Of a stretch of DNA of 41,478 bases, positions 39,951 through 41,478 are shown piece after piece. Every line of letters begins with the position of its first letter. Within the stretch, counting starts at the first letter, position 1. The notes under the pieces were generated by a model. It was given only the letters and a program-made list of their open reading frames with translations. It made no database searches and was not told the DNA's origin. Position numbers and translations under genes: made by a program. Source of the DNA: Candidatus Sulfotelmatobacter kueseliae (GTDB taxonomy: Bacteria > Acidobacteriota > Terriglobia > Terriglobales > Acidobacteriaceae); NCBI GenBank assembly GCA_900290255.1, contig OMOD01000193.1, forward strand, positions 1 to 41,478. The letters are read 5' to 3'.

Positions 39951-40979
39951 CTAGCGGCGAACGAGCTCGCGCAGGCGCTCGGCCGCAGTCTCCGGCGTGA
40001 TGTCGCGTTGCGGCATTCCCAGCATCTCGAATCCCACCATGAACTTGCGGATGGTCGCCGAGCGCAGCAGCGGGGGATAGAAATGCGCATGGAAATGCCA
40101 TTCCGGGTAATCAGCGCCATCGGTCGGCGATTGGTGGAATCCCATCGAGTAAGGGAAGGGAACACCGAAAACTCTGTCGTAAGTTGAGGTGATCTGCTGC
40201 AGCATGGCGCTGAGGGAGCGTGGTTCGTCCGCCCCGAAGTTGTTCATGCTCGACATGTGGCGGCGACTGCAGACGAGAATCTCAAACGGCCAAACCGCCC
40301 AGAAGGGCACCAAAGCCACGAATCCCTCGTTCTGACACACGACACGGACCTGCTGGCGCTCCTCTAGAGCAACGTAGTCGCACAGAAGACAACTGCCCCG
40401 CGATTCGAAGTACGCCCGTTGTGCGATCAGTTCTTTCGCGGGCGCATCCGGAATGGAAGCTGTTGCCCAGATCTGGCAATGGGGATGAGGATTACTGGCG
40501 CCCATCATGGCGCCGCGGTTCTCGAAAATCTGCACGTGTTTGATGAATTTCAGAGCGCCCAGTTCGCGGAATTGTTCCGTCCACGTGCCAACCACCCGTT
40601 CAATTTCGTCCAGCCCCATGGTCGCGAGCGTCAGATCGTGGCGAGGAGAAAAGCAGATCACACGGCAAACGCCAGGTTCTGCTTCGGCGACCGCAAGCCC
40701 CTTGCCGTCTATGTCGAGACGGTCCGGTCGGGTTTGCGGCTTCAAAGCGGCGAAGTCATTTTCAAAGACGAAGGTTGAGGAATAGGCCGGATTGCGAATC
40801 CCTCCTGCGCGCGCATTGCCGGGGCAGAGATAGCAGTTCGGATCGTAGGTGGGTTCGGGTGTGGTCTGTAACTTCGCGACTTCCCCCTGCCAGGGACGCG
40901 TTGCGCGGTGAGGCGAGACCAGCACCCACTCATTGGTCAGGGCATTCAGCCTGCGATGCGGATCTTCCGTCAGTTTCAA
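39951..40979 (-). CDS. galT: Galactose-1-phosphate uridylyltransferase
   Basis: A 342-residue GalT, which exchanges UDP between UDP-glucose and galactose 1-phosphate in the Leloir pathway. The active-site motif NPHPHCQIW (about 163-171) contains the nucleophile H167. Zinc ligands are expected at C49 and C52 (CYLC). Other family parts: RLNALTNEWVLVSPHRATRP, FENDFAAL, ENRGAMMGASN, and PYSMGFHQSPTD with EWHFHAHFYPPLLR near the C-terminus. Length is normal. It stands upstream of the carboxylic-acid cluster on the same strand, more than 100 bp apart, and is probably a separate unit. No other gal gene is in the window. Confidence 0.93.
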   Translation of the reverse strand: MKLTEDPHRRLNALTNEWVLVSPHRATRPWQGEVAKLQTTPEPTYDPNCYLCPGNARAGGIRNPAYSSTFVFENDFAALKPQTRPDRLDIDGKGLAVAEAEPGVCRVICFSPRHDLTLATMGLDEIERVVGTWTEQFRELGALKFIKHVQIFENRGAMMGASNPHPHCQIWATASIPDAPAKELIAQRAYFESRGSCLLCDYVALEERQQVRVVCQNEGFVALVPFWAVWPFEILVCSRRHMSSMNNFGADEPRSLSAMLQQITSTYDRVFGVPFPYSMGFHQSPTDGADYPEWHFHAHFYPPLLRSATIRKFMVGFEMLGMPQRDITPETAAERLRELVRR

Positions 40980-41162
40980 TTTTCGGGCCTCGCCGTATTC
41001 TACGACGAGCCGTGAGCTATGGCAGAAGTGGCTCTGTTTGACCTTGGGGGCAGGGACTTGCTTCGCGTACTTTGCGAATCCTTCGCGCTCTTTGGCGGTT
41101 AAGTGCTGTTCTACTGCGGTGGGTATTAGAGCAGTTCTCTTGCTGGTGTAGAGTCCCTGCAG

Positions 41163-41215
41163 CGGCTAAAGCCGAGACTCTCTTGTGGCGTTGACGGCAC
41201 GGCTGAAGCCGTGCC
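41163..41215. repeat. CGGCTGAAGCCG-type hairpin repeats
   Basis: Two short hairpins lie here: CGGC-TAAA-GCCG (41163-41174) and the perfect GGCACGGC-TGAA-GCCGTGCC (41196-41215). Their loop-stem pattern is the same and resembles dispersed palindromic repeats. The 285-bp gap 40980-41264 shows no gene. Confidence 0.6.
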
Positions 41216-41264
41216 CTTCCCGTTCGTGGTTTGCACTCCACAGTAACTCGGGAAATGCCCTGAC

Positions 41265-41478
41265 TCACGGCCGCAGGGAGTTGCTCATCATCAGGGCGAA
41301 CAGCAGAGGGAGGTAAATCACCGTCGCCTGCAGCACGTGGCGGGCGTGCCTTTTCGAGGGGGCGCTGGCCAACGGCAGATTCAGAAACGCCAGGCGAATC
41401 CCGAAATACAGGAGCGAAAAACCGAGAACGATCGCGCCCACCAGGTAGATTCTGCCGGCCATGCCCAGCAAACTGGGC
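41265..41478 (-). CDS. ctaB: Protoheme IX farnesyltransferase-like protein, C-terminal part
   Basis: Only the last 68 or so residues lie in the window; the gene continues beyond its end. The sequence AGRIYLVGAIVLGFSLLYFG, then a short basic loop (APSKRHARHVLQA) and TVIYLPLLFALMMSNS is the usual ending of heme O synthase, an inner-membrane prenyltransferase that makes heme O for terminal oxidases. Two membrane helices are seen. The assignment rests on this short end only. Confidence 0.65.
   Translation of the reverse strand, partial: PSLLGMAGRIYLVGAIVLGFSLLYFGIRLAFLNLPLASAPSKRHARHVLQATVIYLPLLFALMMSNSLRP

Overview
The window is a GC-rich (roughly 60 %) bacterial chromosome segment carrying an almost complete respiratory complex I operon, aromatic amino acid, riboflavin and thiamine genes, type IV/Flp pilins and one compact RiPP-like cluster. 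Gene content, the style of the intergenic repeats and a large secreted protein of a type I associate with acidobacterial genomes suggest an Acidobacteriota (Terriglobia/Koribacter-like) bacterium. This placement is inference, because no rRNA marker is present.

Layout. 1-1.9 kb: a DeoR-type regulator and a PfkB sugar kinase, both on the minus strand. 2.2-4.9 kb: a plus-strand RiPP-like cluster of PqqD-like protein, a truncated radical-SAM start, a putative Cys-containing precursor peptide, an S24/S26-type peptidase, a second PqqD-like protein and a radical SAM/SPASM enzyme, most with overlapping start and stop codons. 5.1-6.9 kb: a large secreted beta-propeller-like protein. 7.1-8.5 kb, minus strand: DAHP synthase preceded by a Tyr-Tyr-Trp-Phe leader peptide and an intrinsic terminator (a transcription attenuator), then a 54-aa Flp pilin. 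8.6-22.8 kb, minus strand: nuoA-C-D-E-F-G-H-J-K-L-M-N, with nuoB and nuoI absent, an extra small membrane protein between F and G, and a four-helix-bundle (23S intervening-sequence type) protein gene flanked by inverted repeats inserted exactly between nuoD and nuoE. 23-26.8 kb: an unknown protein, a ThiS with a C-terminal tail, a zinc-ribbon protein, RibBA with a degenerate GTP cyclohydrolase II half, and a VapBC-like toxin-antitoxin pair with a consensus promoter overlapping a palindromic operator. 26.8-31.6 kb: a DUF4126 membrane protein, a small basic protein, a receiver-PilZ-PilZ protein, an MgtC/DUF4010 membrane protein and a type IV pilin-like protein. 31.6-39.8 kb, minus strand: a six-gene carboxylic-acid cluster (HD-like protein, PrpD-like, aconitase-like, isocitrate/isopropylmalate dehydrogenase-like, CitD-CitE fusion, CitF). 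40-41.5 kb: galT and the C-terminus of a CtaB-like protein cut by the window end.

The strongest unexplained structures are (i) a family of intergenic elements made of 7- or 8-bp periodic repeats arranged as inverted arms, each locus with its own unit sequence, one of which carries the four-helix-bundle gene in its loop, and (ii) the RiPP-like cluster with a candidate new precursor and the stump of a second radical SAM gene. Several gene boundaries (nuoD stop, nuoE start, the aconitase-like C-terminus, the CitDE stop) lie inside or directly against the periodic repeats.
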